A stretch of DNA of 64,000 nucleotides from Polytrichum commune. Its lineage: Eukaryota > Streptophyta > Polytrichopsida > Polytrichales > Polytrichaceae. Positions 25,376 to 38,417 of this stretch are shown here, piece after piece. Position 1 is the first letter of the stretch. Each line of letters starts with the position of its first letter. The position numbers were made by a program, and so were the translations under genes. The stretch spans positions 14,163,001-14,227,000 of the forward strand of contig OX485807.1 in NCBI GenBank assembly GCA_950295325.1, given 5' to 3'. The notes below the pieces were generated by a model. The model was not told where the DNA came from. It saw nothing but the letters and a program-made list of their open reading frames with translations, and searched no databases.

Positions 25376-26630
25376 CGGGTTCAAATTCACATCAGATTGC
25401 TTGATGTTGGTTATTTATTTATTTATTTATTTGTCATTGCATAAGGACCACATACATTAGTCAAAAATCCAAGAATCACAAGGAAATCTAGTCCTTGTCG
25501 TTTTGATCTCGAAATGTCCAATGCCAAATGGGCACCAAATTCTAGGTCTGTACTAGTAACATGAAGTTTGAAGAGGTTGAAGAGAAAATCATACGATAAT
25601 CAACTGTTGTCATTTGTGGTAATTAGTGTGTACAAATTTGCACCAAACAATTTCGTAGTACCTGCAAGTGGCATAACATTATTTAGCTGCAATGAGCCGT
25701 TTCATTCTAAAATTGATCAACCTAATCCAGGGCTACTAGTTTATCAAGCTCAATCTACTACTAAGAAGCATCTAGGAGGTATAATTCTGGCACCTTATAT
25801 GACATATTCCAGGCCCCACCCAACTTGCTCACTCAGTTGGATAACGTTATGGGGCACCATGAGTCGTGGGCACTGCTCTCTTGGATCAGAGTTGCTAATG
25901 AACGTTTATACTCAATATAAGAGAAACCAACCTTGAAACCAAGCTCCCCAAAGTTAGGTACATGTCAAAGGCCGAAATTCTTCTTATGCCATGACCCACC
26001 AATCTCTGTTTCGAAACCGGCGTCTTTGGAATGTGTGTGGCCTCCACATGATTGAACAAGCTAGCGCAAGAGGCTCCTCTTTGTCAACAAGAAGGTTGCT
26101 TTCTTCAAGCTGCTCGCACTCTTGGATCTCTCTGCAACCTCTCTAATTTAAAGCCTGGGGCCTAATACGAAGCATCCATTCCAAACTAGCCAAACTTATA
26201 TGCATCGGGACTAGCTTTTCAAAGCACCTTATGAAATGTGTGCTCAAAGTCATAATCTCCACTCTAATTTCAGGAGGCACACGCATGCTCTGTGGCAGCG
26301 TCCACTTGGGAGCCCACTTGGAGCGGATCATTCAGGCAGCCTGGACATTTATCACTTGCCAAGGGCCCGCAATTCTCAGGTACAAATGCCAGCCACAAAA
26401 CATCTGTCCACATGAGATGCATGTTTAGCACGCACCGAGACTCGGATCATCATCTTCTCAAGGTTAAGCAAGCAGTTCTTAGTTGTGGCAGTGGTGAGTT
26501 CACGACCACCAGCTTTTTGGTTTCGGTGCTTAAGAATCGCCTCATCATCCAGTTAGCAATCACGAGTCGTGAATTACAAAGATTTTCCTTTGAATTTCGT
26601 GAATCAGGCCAGATTGTTGCAGGTACAAGT
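25376..26630. other. Gene-free stretch upstream of the haemoglobin repeat zone
   Basis: One open frame at 25568-25936 (+) reaches 122 codons but shows no recognisable motif, no codon-context support and no splice partners. I treat it as chance. Nothing else stands out. Confidence 0.35.
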
Positions 26631-26631
26631 G

Positions 26632-27850
26632 GTAGGATCAGGTCGAGGTGAAGATGAATAGCCTCTTGATTTGTGAACGATCACAGGCATGACAGGCCCA
26701 ATGTGTTTGTTCACTGTTGAACAATGTGGAGTAGCTGTAAATATATTTTGCTGAGCATAGAGTCCAATCTCATTGTAACGCATCATCCCTTTTGGCTGTT
26801 CACTTGCTATTAAGAAGAACGAACACATAAGAAAATAAGGCCCAAGTACCGTTTACTATACTTTACTTCGTCTTGTGTATGATCGTGATGGGCAAGATGA
26901 CATCGCCGATAAGAGACCCTGAGATTGTCATTTTGAGTTCCAGAATCCCTGGGAGTTCCATAAGATGCAAAAGTTGTAGGATCACGTCGAAGTGAAGATG
27001 AGTGTCCCGATTCGCAAATGATTACGTGGGCTTGATCAATAGGCCTTCCCAATTGTGTCATGTGTTCACTGCTCAAAAATCTAGAATAGTTAATATGCTC
27101 TGCAGAGGAGCACACAATCCAATCTTATGGTTAATGGCACTTGGAATTTTTTTATTTTTTTTATTTTTTTTTATTAATCTTCTGGTGTTCATAATTCTTT
27201 GCCATGAGTTTCTTTCTTTGTAAATAATCACAAGGTCAAAGGACCCTCCCCATTGTGTGTGTTTATTGTGTGCCATTCAAGAATAGTTGGTGTACGTTTC
27301 AGAGGACACAGTCCAATCTTATCGTTAACATGATACAGGCCTTCTCGTATCCATTTTTAATTACAGGCCTTGCCATATACTTACCATTGATATCTGATTA
27401 AGAAAAGTGACCACATCAGGCTCACATACCTTTCTCCACATTACTTCCCATTGGGCCTAGCTCATAGACGTGGACCTGAAAACAGTTTGAGATGGCATTG
27501 TTAATTGGGTTACTCCTTGAGATTGTCACTTCAAGTTTCCAGAATCATAGGAAGTTCATAAAATGCAAAAGTTGTAGGAGGTCAAAATAAAGAGGAGTCT
27601 CTTTTTGTTTGTGAATATCATGTTCTAGAATGGTTGGTGTATTTTCTGGGCTCATGGTTTGTAATACATGATGTCTTTCCAGAGTCCATTTTTTGTCTAC
27701 AAGCTTTGTCATATACCTACCACGCAAATGTAGGTGTCCCGTCAACCAAGAGGAGTGACCACATGAGGCTCTCATACGTTACTTCCCCGTCTTATGTATG
27801 ATTTTCCCATTGGGCTAGGTTAAAGGCGTGGACCTTGTAATCAATCCGGG
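26632..27850 (+). repeat. Tandem repeats forming the haemoglobin upstream region
   Basis: Units of about 347 bp run up to the haemoglobin start codon. 'gtgaccacat(c/g)aggct' occurs at 27408 and 27755. 'cccattgggc(c)tag' and '(g)cgtggacct' follow in both. Then 'gagATGGCA' at 27490 corresponds to the real start 'gggATGGCA' at 27849. An earlier partial copy at 26860-27000 shares 'gagattgtca', 'ccagaatc' and 'atgcaaaagttgtagga' with 27515-27580. Diverged inverted copies of the same family occur at 30365-30485 and 50265-50395. The repeat therefore forms the promoter and 5' leader of the gene. Confidence 0.65.
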
Positions 27851-29567
<1,717 letters not shown>

Positions 29568-30698
29568 ATTGTTAAAAGTATGTGTAAACACTTTAATTGA
29601 TTCAAATATTAGGGGTTGTTTACACCATCTATGAAGTCGTCCCAAGGCCCTGTAAAATCTGTGATTGGTTGTTGAACTTGCCTTGGGACCACTTCGGTTA
29701 ACACCAAGGAAAAAATGTCAAAGTAATTATGGAGTTCGAAGTCCCCAAACGACATATTTTAAGGCCTATATTATCCACTGACATGGTCCAATGGGTTTTG
29801 TGGTAGGAGAGGCAAAAGAGATGCTCTAGTAGAAAAAAGGAGGGGCCAATGCAAAGAAATGTTGTTATAATAAATTCTTAATGAAATTTTTGTTGGGGAA
29901 GAGAAGGTGAAGACAAGAGAAGAAAAGGGAATGGTCAGACTTGAATTTTTCTCATAATTGTCCTTTTTGGGCATATATTAAAAAAATCAACACATTCACT
30001 TTTTGGTGCATGGTCATTCCTCTTGTTCCACATTCGGTTAACACCTAATGAGGAGCCCATAGACTTTGTGAATTGATTTTTTAAGAAATCCGACCATCAA
30101 GTCGGATCATGGAAAAAGGTCATCTTCCATGGTCCGACTTCATGTCAACCCTCATTGAAGAGGGAGTGCACACCAAATGAAATTTGCTTTATTGATTGGA
30201 TCCATCAGTTCAAGACTAAGGTAGGTGGCCCTTATGTAAATCAAAGACCTACGTTTGTAGTGGTGAATGTATTTATAAAGGGACATCCGAAGAGCATTTA
30301 TGATGAGATTGGACTATATTCTCAAAATATAGCTGGTAGATACCATTCTAGGGTCAACATTTAACACAAATGGGAGGGCCAATGTGATCACTAATAGAAA
30401 GTACAAGTCTTCACTTGGATCTCTTCAAACTTTTGCATCTCACCTTTGATTTTGTAATTTGAATTGACAATCTTCTGACTTGCAAATGCAAAGTGGATGA
30501 TACAATACCCAAGCCCATCCAACATCAAAAGGTTCCTGTTAAGTTGGATGTGCCCACAATAGCATACCTTACTTCTTTTCTGTCAAGGTCTCCATACACA
30601 CCATGCCAAAAAAAAAACACATCTGCAACCCATGTACGAGAAGTTCTTCTTACTTTCTAAGGAATGGAACACTTTCAGGTGCTCGCCAAACCCTGTCT
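29568..30698. other. Intergenic region downstream of haemoglobin
   Basis: No gene. Contains an imperfect palindrome at 30088-30145 ('atccgaccatcaagtcggat' and a second 'ccatggtccgacttcatg') and, at 30365-30485, an inverted diverged copy of the haemoglobin-upstream repeat ('gcatctcacctt', 'attgacaatctt'). Confidence 0.4.
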
Positions 30699-30717
30699 CT
30701 ATACACCAGAGCCCTAC

Positions 30718-30890
30718 ATTGGGTGCCCATGCCCATGCCCATGCCCACCCATGCCCATGGGTTTTGGGTGGGCATGGGTGCGATATTATTGTTCATGGGT
30801 GGGCATGGGTGGGCAAGGGTGCGATATTATTGTTCATGGGTGGGCATGGGTTCGATATTATAATGGGTGGGCATGGGTGGGCATGAGATC
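30718..30890 (+). repeat. Left subterminal repeat array of the hAT element
   Basis: Many copies of TGGGCATGGG or its complement, first as 'gcccatgcccatgcccatg', then as 'gggtgggcatgggt' spaced by 'gcgatattattgttcat'. A second cluster lies at 31206-31305. In hAT elements such subterminal motifs are typically transposase binding sites; that role here is inferred. Confidence 0.7.
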
Positions 30891-30902
30891 ATTGCAGTGG
30901 TG

Positions 30903-31136
30903 AGCTTAGCATTGCCAATGAATTGGGATACCACTGCTAAATTCAATATTCTCTTGTGGTGGAAGCTGAAAGGAGCCCCCACATTCCCCATCATGTCGCG
31001 CGTGGCGTGTTCAGTTTTGTGCATCCCTGCATCCAACTCCAAATCGGAGTCAAACTTCTCGGATGCAAGGAATACGCTAACCAAGAAGCGCTCCGAGCTA
31101 AAGCCAGCGATAGTGAACGACCTTTTATTTGTCTGA
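30903..31136 (+). pseudogene. hAT transposase C-terminal dimerisation domain remnant
   Basis: One open stretch reads LLWWKLKGAPTFPIMSRVA, then LCIPASNSKSESNFSDARN and TLTKKRSELKP. This follows the hAT C-terminal dimerisation pattern (WW......P.LS..A...L.IPASS..SER.FS..G......R..L.P). The DDE catalytic region, BED zinc finger and start are absent. The usual SER..F is changed to SES.NF. It is a fossil exon within the deleted element and not a working gene. Confidence 0.82.
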
Positions 31137-31337
31137 TCCAACCAAGACTTGGTGTAGGCGGGGTAATACACATTACATAATTTTTGAATACATGGGCGCA
31201 ATTTGAATAGCATGGGTGGGCATGGGTGCGCACATGTCATGCTATGGGTGGGCATGGGTGGGCATAGGTCGCTTCTGATGGGCATGATCTGGGTATGGGT
31301 GCAATTTAAAAGGAAAATGTTGAGCTCTGCTATACAC

Positions 31338-32587
31338 CGAAAGGCCACCTGGAATCTGCTATGTAACAGGATATAGGGATTTTCTTCAGAATCACAAGAA
31401 TGTTAGATGCCTTCAAAATACTTCTTAAATGGAGATGCCACATGCCCTTTGCAGTTAAATACAGATGCAAAAATGGTAATCAAAAGGCAGAGGTATATCA
31501 TGAACTACTCTACGGTATGTGGATTTAGGTTACAAGACTGCTGAGGGTGCTGAAGGGAGATTTTTCATACATGATAGCAAACTGCATGCCTGATCCTCTA
31601 TATACAACATTAGGTGAATCACTTCCCTTGAAGTAATGCAGAGCAGATCACCTCAGAATCTGCTCAACAATGTACAGTGCAAGGGGGAGTTCCTTTAGAG
31701 AGCAACAGATATGCAATCACGATGTCTTTGTATTCAGGAGACATACGGCCTCTCATTGATGACAACTTGGCCAGAAGCATTGGCTATTATTTGATAATTG
31801 ATGTTGAGAAAATGCAACATGGAAGACTTACATTGCTTTAACCATTCAGATCACCCATACAAATCATGGTTCACCTTCAAAAGGATGGACCAAGAAGCAC
31901 CTCATGTTAGTCACGTATGTACCAATGGAGGCCTTTACCCTATTTCTTCACAAGCTGTGGTACAGTTTCACCTGGCTTGTCTGGAGATGGTGAATCATTT
32001 GCTGGACCATAATCTATCCTATGCTATTTTGGAAGAGCTGTCTTGCACTCTCTGTCATCGCTATAATGCTTGCACTCATTTAGCATTCTCTGGATCCTGT
32101 GTGAATAATATCCCTGTGCAGAATATGTTGTGATCAGTCTATTCTTGGAGGCTCAAACTAGTAGCCGCTGCTGCTCTGCAGTGAAACATAGCCCGATACA
32201 CGTCATACATGGATTCATAGATCTTTGGCAACAAATGCTCTGTCCCTAAATTTTTCCCAGCTCAGAGTGATCTGTTGTGAAATGAGCAGCTTCCAGGAAA
32301 CGCACAAGTAAAATTCATTAGAGTAAGGCTCTCTGCAATAACCTAAATTTACAAATTGCAATTTGCAACAAAGTTAGTAACCCTGAACGTGTTGCTCAAG
32401 TTAGTAGCAAATCTTAATAGCTTACCTTCTGAAGCTCCTCTGTGCCTTGCTCCTGCTGTATTGTTTAATCACCGATTTCTGGGCCTGAATTACATCTCTT
32501 CAAAATTTCATATCTCAACCTGAGCACTGCCACAGTATCTCAGTTGTCGCAGGTGCTGGCTTCATTGGTTGGCAAACTTCACATATA
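31338..32587. other. Region between the hAT element and the small membrane-protein gene
   Basis: Holds no recognised gene. The part next to 32588 probably includes the 3' untranslated region of the minus-strand gene. An open frame at 31798-32133 (+, 111 codons) shows no motif and is treated as chance. Confidence 0.35.
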
Positions 32588-33479
32588 TTACCCACCTTCA
32601 TGATTGCTCCCGTCTGGATCTCCAGCTTGCTTATGCTTGTGCTTGGGCTCACCATACATCTCAAAAAAATCGTAACCATCTCTATGAAAACTTCCCTCGC
32701 GAGCCTTTGACCTCTGCAGGACAAAACCCCAAGAGAATATCCTTAACTTGAGGATACCTAAGTTATTGATGCACCAGTTTACCTAAGCACTGATAGAAAC
32801 TGTACTCTTTTTACCATATGGCAAGAAGATCAACAACAAAGTTTGCCAACAGCCTCAAAATGTCGGAATGTTTGAAATTCTTGTGCTCTAGAAATTAGTG
32901 CCTGCCGAATGGTGGCTCCATAGCTTCTTCATTGCAACCTACAGTAGAGCATTTCTCTACACAGTCTTGACAAATTAATTTTTTTCATTCTTCATTGCAA
33001 ACCTCCCTCTTAATATAACAAATTCTTGATCAGGTCTCGAAAGCATACATTGAAGGATATTAGTCTAATCTTCCGTTATGCAGGTAGAGATATGTTGACT
33101 CCATCACATGAAGGAACTAAGTCGAAAATAGGTAGACACAAGAATGTCATGCATCATTCTCAAGAAAAATATGATGAGCTTACCTCTAGATGAAGTGATT
33201 TCAAGGCTCTGTCCTCGAAGTCGGCAGAATTGAAGTTTGCAATCTCTACCTATTTCAGACAATCCCATCATACTACATCTAGGATTGAAGGTATCCACTA
33301 TTGTAGTGCAGTTCGATAGCGATGGAAACAACACAATCCACCAGAGAAGGAAGGGGAAGAGAATTTACCTCAATAATAGCCAAATAAGCAACGGCAACGG
33401 TGGCTTGGAAGAGAGCCAGCACTGCGAGTCGCTGTGACATTGGTAACTTTGCCATCTCTGTTTCAAGATCGGATCCCAA
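32588..33479 (-). CDS. Small single-pass membrane protein, three exons, unrecognised
   Basis: Exons on the minus strand are 33479-33369, 33249-33184 and 32713-32588, lengths 111, 66 and 126 nt, all multiples of three and joined at phase 0. Splice sites are good: donors GTAAAT and GTAAGC, acceptors AAATAG and CCTGCAG. The ~100-residue product starts MGSDLETEMAKLPMSQ; a second Met at codon 9 (33455) is the alternative start. It has one hydrophobic segment (about 16-37, LAVLALFQATVAVAYLAIIE), then an acidic stretch (FNSADFEDRALKSLHLE) and a charged tail with FHRDGYDFFEMYGEPKHKHK ending in stop. I do not recognise the family. Three consistent short exons with a hydrophobic segment argue for a real gene that length-based callers would miss. 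The N-terminal anchor suggests an endomembrane protein with a polar C-terminal tail; this is inference. Confidence 0.66.
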
Positions 33480-35030
33480 TCATAAATGTGTCTCCACACC
33501 AAGCACTTAATCTCCGGGGCACCCTAGCACCTATGCTCCACCCAACCATAGTGGGTAATCATAGTGGGGATATACGGTTGAACTGTACATTTTCATCAAC
33601 CAACTATGGGGCTTGCCCTTAGCGGAAGGATATAGGTGCAGGCCTGTCTTTTCGCACCGTTGTAAGTGCTCCACCTTTGAAAAGACGCAGTCGTCTTCTG
33701 GGACACCCTGATTCTCTCGATGCCTGTTTCCGAGTTAAACCAACTCGAAGCTGAAGCAACACCATAATTCACGCCGTGGCAACATCGGAGTTATCTCTAC
33801 TCTTCCGCTTCTGTTTCCACACACCCCATAGCAGCAAACCCTAAGCACCTCTGCTGCTCTTTCTGACCCCTCAAACCCTAATTCCAACATTGGTCGCAAG
33901 TCAAACTCCTGTGACATATTGCAAACATGACAGACGTGATATCATTACAAACATATTGCAAATAATTACATTGCAAATAAGTGATATTATAACTTACCTA
34001 CCTTTGCACACACGGCGACAAGATGGTAGAGGGTGCCTCTAGGGGTTCAGCTGTCCTGGACTCCCGTTCCTGCTTTATGCCTGTGCGACAAGACACAATG
34101 AAACGATGAAATTCTGAATTTTCTTTCCCTGTGGGACAATCATTCGACTCAGTTTGTGTTGAAATTCAGATTCAGGCGGCAATTTGTTCACTACTCCACA
34201 AGGATCAAACTTGACGAGGTATGTTGTGTGTTAGTTTGAGATTCTCTGAAGAGAGAAAATGAACGTCAACAGCTTCATGCTGTGTGAGTGAGGACCCGTT
34301 CGCCATATCCAGTGTCAAATTCCTATAAAGGCTCTTGACGGGCATGTGACGGGTAACTTTTTGGCTACATATCGCGTGACGTTCAAATTCTTTTTGAAAT
34401 TCTTTCTGAATAAATTGTTTTCAATATACTTACGTAGAGATTAGATCATAATGATAATGAAAAAACATTCAAATTTCACAAACTAAGTAATGTATGTATA
34501 GAAATACTAGGTTACTAAGGTCAACTTTGGCTATAGTATTTAAATGTAAACAAAAGGTAGAAAAACAACCTATTGCATTGTAGATGAAACTTTAATCTCC
34601 ATAACATCATTTAGATTCATAATAGTGTTATGTAAAATTGACAATATTCCATAGAATATTCCTTTATATTTCCCACATTCAAACTTGGAATAATAATTAT
34701 CTGCAAGGTGGAATTCAAGTTTGACCAACCAAAAGCCTCAAAGGGGCTCATTAAGACCTCTACCAAAAACTAACACCCTCCTACAAAAACTTTACATGGA
34801 AGAAACATTTTGTTGATGTTCAACAAAAAAATAAGAAACATAAGGTATTTTTCAGAGGTCGTAGTTAATTATAAAGCGATCATTTTTTGTTGATAGAATT
34901 TCAAATTTTGATTAAGGTAGATGGTTGCAATTCTTACCATTTTGAGCATTGAGCGTAGATACTATTATTGATGTTAAACTTTTAAATTATTCTCATTAGC
35001 ATTTGACAAGACTTTCTAGCACACTTTGTA
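33480..35030. other. 5' flank of the small membrane-protein gene and intergenic DNA
   Basis: 33480-34350 is relatively GC-rich and probably contains the promoter and leader of the minus-strand gene. Beyond 34380 the DNA becomes strongly AT-rich. No other gene is visible. Confidence 0.35.
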
Positions 35031-35032
35031 CT

Positions 35033-35276
35033 CGGGGGGTTCACTCCCTCTTATATTTTGCATACACGTGCGTTCGGGACCTATTTATTGGGGGGGGGGT
35101 TATTTACCTTGCAGAAAAGATTATAAGATGATGGTATTTTACATGTAAACATGTTTCATTATTTAAAAACCCCCTATTTTACATGTACATTTTTTACAAA
35201 ATTTATTTACAATGAATATATTGGACCTTATTTTTTATCGCACGTTGTTCTACGATTTTCGCCAGTGAACCCCCCG
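35033..35276. mobile_element. Short foldback element with TCGGGGGGTTCACT ends
   Basis: The left end 'ctcggggggttcact' (about 35031-35046) is mirrored by 'agtgaaccccccgag' (about 35264-35278). The interior is AT-rich, contains a G9 run at about 35090-35099 and has no coding capacity. I could not find a convincing target duplication, so class is open. Confidence 0.55.
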
Positions 35277-35394
35277 AGACTCTGTAACCATGTTAAAAAG
35301 TAGATGTGTGTGATCCAAATTTAGTGGTCATATAGGTCTCCCCCGCTCAAATGTGTTGACTATTGAGCTTAGAATAGTTAGCATACTTCAAACA

Positions 35395-35490
35395 CGTAGT
35401 CCAATCTCTTTAAGAACATGTGTCCTTTTGGTGTTTGTTCTTAGATCCACACCTAACCACCACATACCATGTTTCAAATATAAGTGTCCA
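35395..35490 (-). repeat. Dispersed repeat, inverted copy of the 607-712 block
   Basis: Reverse-complemented, this reads through 'ggtatgtggtggttaggtgtgg', 'taagaacaaacaccaaaagg', 'acatgttcttaaagagattg', matching the block at 607-712 and 1027-1112 in order with about three-quarters identity by eye. Confidence 0.5.
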
Positions 35491-38052
35491 AGTTATATTT
35501 CTATGTTTGAATATTGAGCACCTCTACCTTAATTGGATTCCATTTGCGAAGTTAGAAGGGCTTGGAGTTTTATTCGTAGATGACTCAAAGCCAAAATGGA
35601 AGCTAATAAATATCAAGGTGGTGAGCATTCTCAAACTCAACAAGAATTGTTTGCGCAAATTTAGGGTGTTGGTTTTGGATGGGATATTGGCTTTAGCATT
35701 GTCTACCTTGGTAGTTGTGCAATGTAAATTATGTCCCTACTCCTATGAATGCGTATATCTTATACACCGATACACTTCAAACACTTGTCAAATGGTCTAT
35801 AAAGATACCTCACTAAAATTTTAATTCATATGTGACAGGTGTATATTTCATAACTGGTTTTTACACAAGCATCTTTACGAACGCATGTCTTTTGACGGGT
35901 TTAAATTGTTCTTGCCTTTCACACGATGGTTGTGCAAGTATTTTTTTATCAAATTTTGACGTATGATGGGCTAAAATGGGCACTTAAATTAACCTTGGCC
36001 CTATCCATAGCAATTGGATTCAACCCATTTGCTTCCGGCATAGGGTTATTGCCTACCTATTCTATTTTCTATATACTTGATTTGTATACTATACAAGAGC
36101 TATTCTCAAAGTCTTGGCATCACTCTCCTATTGAATTGATTAAAACATGAGTTCAAGAGCTTGTGCATAAAATCATCCAAGTTTTCTCAATGCTTAGATT
36201 ACCATATTCAAAGAATGATGCCAGGTTGTTAAATACTAACTTTCTAATGTGTTCTACTAAGATGGGTGGGCCAAACATACGTTGATCTTGGATTCAAGAT
36301 GACGGGTACCATGGGCATACATAGTGACAACTAGTGGTGCATTTCTTTTTAATTTCTTTTAAAATACACATTCTAAAATGTATTTAAAAATACTCGGCAA
36401 ATTTTGAGGCATTTTTTATGTTTTTGAAGCACGACTATAGCCAGTCCAAGTCAGTAGGGCAAATATAGACACGCTCAACTTCGCCAATTGTTTCATATTA
36501 CCATATAGCATTAGTACATTCAAACTCAATGGCAGTGTCTGAGCCTTGAGTGTTGCCACACTAACTAACAAATACTGGAATACATTATGCACCACATGGC
36601 ATGGCACACTGAACAAGTCGTGAATGATGGTTTGCATTCGCAATGTCTTCATTCTTGGATCAATACTTGGGTGGAGAAGAGCTCGAAGAACCGATCTTAG
36701 AAGAGGGGAATGTTTTCGACAATAATGGCCATAAAGGACCTCATGGATTGATGTCTTTGATGATTTTCAATTAAAAAAACATATAAAACATATAAAAGTA
36801 TTTTAATTTGATTTTATAATGCCACCTCCGATCTCTAGAATAAAAAATGCAACAGTAGTGACAACCCTAGAAGTTACCTGTGTGTTCCAATGCTTCAATC
36901 ACATTACCCTACACAGCTGCAAGCACCAAGGAAAGTGACTATTAGTTTGACAATATATATACCATTGGACTCAAGGGCCACCACTTTGACAAGTGCGAGT
37001 GGCCGATCGAGCCTAGCAGTTAAAACATGGCGCATTCATTCTCAAGCTACAAGCAAAAGTGTGGGAACTTGAGGAAACCTCTGCGTGCTACTGAAAGAAT
37101 TATCTCATTCAAACTCAAAAGCATTGAACATTTGAGATTCACTGGGGCTGTGTGAAGATCTGAACAAACTTCATGAAACTGAAGATTTGAGATTGACTTG
37201 TGTCATGAGCAAAGGTTCAGTGTTAAAAAGTACTAGACGTTCAAAACTCATGATCAGCTAACCAAGTTAGCAACTTGACATGTAATAGTTTGGGTGGCAA
37301 GTATCTGTAGCATTCACAGGAGTACGCATTTTCAGAACTTTGTTTGGAGCTGCTAAACCATATTTCTAAGAAGCATAATTTTGAAGTTGTTTTTGTATTA
37401 CAAGCACTAAATTAAGACTTCAAACACTCTCAGAAGCAAAATTCAACATTTGAGGGATGTGGACGGTGATTTTTGTTTTTGCGAAAATTGTTTTCAATTG
37501 GTTCTAAAAATGACATTTGACCGTGCAAACCTTATCTAATTCAGACATGAGTAGCATCAAGTACATTCTCCGCAATGCCCACTATCCAAGCATGGTGCTC
37601 CTCTTTGTAAAATAACTAATCATCAATTCACTACAAGACTTATTAGAATTGAATTAGAAACAATCATTGTTCTGAAGGGGAGGAGTTGCCACTTGGGAAC
37701 TTAATATAGATGATCGAGGTATACAATTCAGGATCATCTGCATTACTCCAAGTGTAAGGATCAAAAGTTAGGGTCGATCCAACTACAATAAGGTGTAGCA
37801 AATTAACTTGTGTCACACATCACCCTTTTCTCATAGCCCTTGACACTTTTTTCAATGCTTCTCAAGTTTTTATTGTGAACTTTACTTAGGCTCATCGGCA
37901 ACCCTTATCACAGCTGTAGATATTCTCATCACAACTGATTAATGATTCGTAATCAATCTGCAATATCATCTCCAACTGTAAACATGAGTCGTTATGAAAT
38001 GTAAGGACTCCTCTCTAATGTTGAGTCCTTAGTGGTAGGGTATGGGATGGTG
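35491..38052. other. Gene-free stretch downstream of the EXO-CUB gene
   Basis: The 134-codon open frame at 35420-35824 (+) partly overlaps the dispersed repeat and has no recognised motif. No gene can be supported. The end nearest 38052 probably holds the 3' untranslated region of the minus-strand gene. Confidence 0.35.
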
Positions 38053-38417
38053 TCAAGTACCTGTGAAGGTCATGCTAAACCCAGCTGAGATGGGGGCGGG
38101 GCTGCGCTTTCCATCCGTCACAAAATTGACGTCAAACACCGTTCCCGCAGCAGTCACCACAACGTTCGATCCGAACCCAGTGAGAGTGGTCACGAGCTTT
38201 CCATTCTGCCACACCCGGATATAGTCCAGGGCATCATAGCCGAGGGCGTAAATTCCAAACGTGAAGGTGACGGTCTTCTGAACGAAGTATTTGATTTGCC
38301 ACGTGCAGTTCTGGCCAGGGGCGTAGGCTTGCAATCCGACACCGTTGAAGAAGTAACCCCTGGAGATAGTTCCGTTAAGAACGTTAAGCTTCGTGACAGT
38401 CGCGGCGGGACATGCTT
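38053..38417 (-). other. CUB-domain exon of the EXO-like gene
   Basis: 121 residues plus stop. It shows CUB landmarks: an early Cys (EACPAATV), NGTISRGYFF, the second Cys in GQNCTWQIKYF, the Y-D-x-L motif in GYDALDYIRVWQNGKL, and a final strand SAGFSMTFTG. CUB domains are extracellular beta-sandwich binding modules common in animals and rare in land plants. It follows the EXO exon in compatible phase (1), which argues for one transcript and not a neighbouring gene. Confidence 0.78.

Larger units (their letters stand above)
30707..31329 (+). mobile_element. Internally deleted hAT transposon with 8-bp target duplication
   Basis: The element is bounded by the perfect 8-bp direct repeat 'ctatacac' at 30699-30706 and 31330-31337. 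The ends are imperfect inverted repeats: CAGAGCCCTACATT on the left and, reverse-complemented, CAGAGCTCAACATT on the right. An 8-bp duplication and CAGAG-type ends are hallmarks of hAT elements. Subterminal arrays of 'gggtgggcatgggt' occupy 30718-30890 and 31206-31305. Between them is the remnant of the transposase C-terminus. At 623 bp the element is non-autonomous. Confidence 0.88.

Noticed and set aside
25568-25936. 122-codon open frame on the plus strand
   Set aside because: No recognisable domain, no exon partners, and composition like the surrounding desert.
30603-30903. Overlapping open frames rich in Gly, Trp, His and Pro
   Set aside because: They are translations of the TGGGCATGGG subterminal repeat of the hAT element, not proteins.
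31798-32133. 111-codon open frame with several Cys and His (CTLCHRYNAC)
   Set aside because: The CxxC-like spacing looked like a zinc site, but there is no regular pattern, no splice support, and it is probably antisense to the 3' flank of the minus-strand gene.
38053-38417. CUB exon as an independent neighbouring gene
   Set aside because: It has no start codon with a signal peptide of its own, and its acceptor phase fits the EXO exon donor; a fused gene explains it better.
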